Source of the DNA: Gammaproteobacteria bacterium
GTDB taxonomy: Bacteria > Pseudomonadota > Gammaproteobacteria > Chromatiales > Chromatiaceae
Direction: 5' to 3'
Length of the DNA stretch: 6,195 bases
Assembly: GCA_006227775.1 (NCBI GenBank)
Contig: SBFV01000422.1
Location: 1 to 6,195 of the forward strand
The notes under the pieces were generated by a model. That model was not told the DNA's origin. It did no database searches and saw only the letters and a program-made list of their open reading frames with translations. Below are positions 4,772-6,195 of this stretch, piece by piece; within the stretch, counting starts at the first letter, position 1; the number at the start of each line of letters is the position of its first letter. Made by a program: the position numbers and the translations under genes.

Positions 4772-5434
4772 CTAAGCCAGCGCATCGCGCAATAGGCGGA
4801 ACAGGCGCCGGTCGCCATCGGTCTTGCCCCCTTCGCGATCCTTGCGGGCGGCGCGGATCAAGGTGCGGAGTTGATGGCGATCCAGGTCGGGGTGCTCGTT
4901 CAGCAGGTCCCCCAGGGCCTGGTCACCCTCGGCGATGAGGCGCTCGCGCCAGCGCTCCAGCCGATGCAGCCGGGCGGCCTCCGCCTGTTTCCGCCGGTCC
5001 TCGCCATGGAGCAGGGCCTCGACGGCCGCCATGTCCTCCTTCGCCAGCAGGTTGGCGATGCGCTTGTAATGCCGGCCCAGGGCACGGATGTCCTTGATAC
5101 GCGCCGTCTCGTCGATGGCGGCCCAGGTGGCCTCGCTCAGGTCCAGACGCTCCAACTCGCCCCGGGGCAGGGAGACCAGACGCTGCGCCAGGTCCTGGAG
5201 GGCGTGATGCTCGCGCTTGACCTGGCTCTTGCTCGGCCCCTCCGGGAAATGCTCCTCCTGGGCGTGGGCATAGTGGTCGCCGTGGTGATCGCCTTCCGGA
5301 CGGCTCTGGCCATGGCGGCCCCGGGAATCGGCATGAGCGCCCGCGTCCCGCCCACGCGGCTGATCCGGTCGCCCCTGGCCCTGACGCGGGGCTTGGGCCG
5401 CTTCGTCCCCAGTGGAGTGCTTCATTCGATCCAT
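4772..5434 (-). CDS. darP: Dual-action ribosomal maturation protein DarP (YjgA, DUF615)
   Basis: DarP/YjgA binds late 50S precursors and helps shape the peptidyl-transferase centre during ribosome assembly. The 220-residue product has the whole family core from about residue 68: SKSQVKREHHALQDL, then ARIKDIRALGRHYKRIANLL, then the C-terminal helix LRTLIRAARKDREGG (189-203), close to E. coli YjgA. Before the core is an unusual extension of about 66 residues, low in complexity and rich in Gly, Arg and His, with seven His between residues 34 and 62; E. coli instead has a short acidic N-terminus. The chosen ATG at 5434 has GGAG (5443-5446) eight bases upstream. A second in-frame ATG at 5425 makes an ATGA overlap with the recJ stop and is a real alternative, three residues shorter. 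Either way it is translationally linked to recJ. Confidence 0.92.
   Translation of the reverse strand: MDRMKHSTGDEAAQAPRQGQGRPDQPRGRDAGAHADSRGRHGQSRPEGDHHGDHYAHAQEEHFPEGPSKSQVKREHHALQDLAQRLVSLPRGELERLDLSEATWAAIDETARIKDIRALGRHYKRIANLLAKEDMAAVEALLHGEDRRKQAEAARLHRLERWRERLIAEGDQALGDLLNEHPDLDRHQLRTLIRAARKDREGGKTDGDRRLFRLLRDALA
5249..5335 (-). other. Histidine-rich segment in the DarP N-terminal extension
   Basis: Residues 34-62 of DarP hold seven histidines mixed with Asp, Glu and Gly (including EGDHHGDHYAHAQEEH). The spacing resembles metal-chelating linkers seen in some metallochaperones and transporters. Metal binding is inference; the segment may be merely a disordered linker. Confidence 0.4.
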
Positions 5435-6195
5435 TCCAGGTGCTCCAGAATCAGTTGGGGCTTGAACTCGCCCCGGAACTCGTTGACATCCAGGCGGTAA
5501 GCCAGGCGCACCCGATCCCCCGCGCCATCGTGCTGGTCGCCACGGCGGAAGCCGATGCCCTCGATCGGCAAGCCGAGGCCATTCTCGGCGCGTAGGTGCA
5601 GGCGCAGATGCTCGCCCCTGCCGAGCCGCTTGCGGCCCAGGACCCGGAAGATGCCATCGAAGATGGGCTCGGGGAAGCCCTTGCCCCAGGGGCCGGCATG
5701 GCGCAGGGCCTGGGCGGTGGCCAGGTCGAAGGCCTGGGGCGGCAGTTCGCCATCGGACAGGATCTCCCGCACCAGGGGCGCGTCGCCGAGTTCGTCCCGC
5801 ACCGCCTGGCAGAAGGCCTGGCGAAAGGGCTCCAGGGCTGCTTCGGCCAGGGTCAGGCCGGCGGCCATGGCATGACCACCGAAGCGGACGATGAGCCCCG
5901 GGTGGCGCTTGTCCACGGCGTCGATCAGATCGCGGATGTGCAGACCCTCGACGGAACGGGCGGAGCCACGCAGCAGCCCCTCGTCCCCCGGGGCGAAGGC
6001 GATGGCGGGGCGATGCCAGCGCTCCCGCACCCGGGCGGCGAGGATGCCGATCACCCCCTGGTGCCAGCCGGGCTCGAACAGGCAGAGGGCGGGGGGCAGA
6101 CCGCCGGGCTCCAGGTGCAGGGCGGCCAGGGCGGCCTCGGCCTCCTGCTTCATGTCGCTTTCGATCTCGCGGCGGCGGCGGTTGAGCTCGTCCAG
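5422..6195 (-). CDS. recJ: Single-stranded-DNA-specific 5'-3' exonuclease RecJ, C-terminal part (cut by window edge)
   Basis: RecJ degrades ssDNA 5' to 3' in mismatch repair, base excision repair and RecF-pathway recombination. Only the last 257 residues are in the window; the frame is open to the right edge and the N-terminal DHH catalytic motifs lie outside. Numbering from the edge, the fragment starts with LDELNRRRR, followed by the DHHA1 domain with GWHQGVIGILAAR (43-55), GSARSVEGLHIRDLI (77-91) and GGHAMAAGL (106-114), then an OB-fold region with FRVLGRKRLGRGEHLRLHLR near the C-terminus. These are standard RecJ motifs. An internal Met 14 codons in (6153) is not the start. The TGA at 5424-5422 overlaps the darP start region, so recJ and darP form a tight pair on this strand. 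No truncation or frameshift is visible in the part shown. Confidence 0.95.
   Translation of the reverse strand: MDELNRRRREIESDMKQEAEAALAALHLEPGGLPPALCLFEPGWHQGVIGILAARVRERWHRPAIAFAPGDEGLLRGSARSVEGLHIRDLIDAVDKRHPGLIVRFGGHAMAAGLTLAEAALEPFRQAFCQAVRDELGDAPLVREILSDGELPPQAFDLATAQALRHAGPWGKGFPEPIFDGIFRVLGRKRLGRGEHLRLHLRAENGLGLPIEGIGFRRGDQHDGAGDRVRLAYRLDVNEFRGEFKPQLILEHLEWIE

Noticed and set aside
4871..5500. A 209-codon + strand frame with hydrophobic runs opposite darP and the end of recJ
   Set aside because: The hydrophobic stretch mirrors the His/Asp/Gly-rich codons of darP read in reverse; both - strand genes are certain.

Overview
The window looks like a piece of chromosome from a GC-rich gammaproteobacterium, possibly a purple-sulfur-bacterium-like (Chromatiales) lineage. 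The evidence is the very high GC at third codon positions, the gene set (DusA, a Pseudomonas-type MurU, DarP/YjgA, RecJ) and the large number of long shadow ORFs on the antisense strand. The genus is inference; nothing in the sequence names it. I see no IS element, CRISPR array, tRNA, rRNA or prophage gene.

Layout. Positions 1-158 are a non-coding leader with several short palindromes and at most a 31-residue leader ORF. On the + strand follow dusA (TTG start, 159-1247), murU (1244-2035, ATGA overlap with dusA) and a GCS2-type glutamate-cysteine-ligase-like enzyme (2058-3476, 22 nt gap). These three look like one transcription unit. A 216-nt gap (3477-3692) holds two adjacent hairpins, a short direct repeat and an AT-richer stretch. 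It leads into an M14-family, AstE/AspA-like zinc hydrolase (3693-4727). Facing it on the - strand are the C-terminal part of recJ, cut by the right window edge, and darP, which overlaps the end of recJ. The two convergent units are separated by only 44 nt, with no clear intrinsic terminator.

How the genes fit together. DusA modifies tRNA, DarP assists 50S ribosome assembly and RecJ degrades single-stranded DNA in repair: ordinary housekeeping functions. MurU belongs to the peptidoglycan-recycling route that rebuilds UDP-MurNAc from MurNAc-1-phosphate, but its usual partner kinase gene amgK is not next to it here. The least understood part is the pair of a GCS2-like carboxylate-amine ligase and an AstE/AspA-like amide hydrolase. 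One family forms amide bonds to small amino compounds and the other breaks N-acyl or amide bonds, so together they might make and remove a small amide-linked metabolite or tag. This is the best candidate here for something undescribed, but the sequence does not reveal a substrate.
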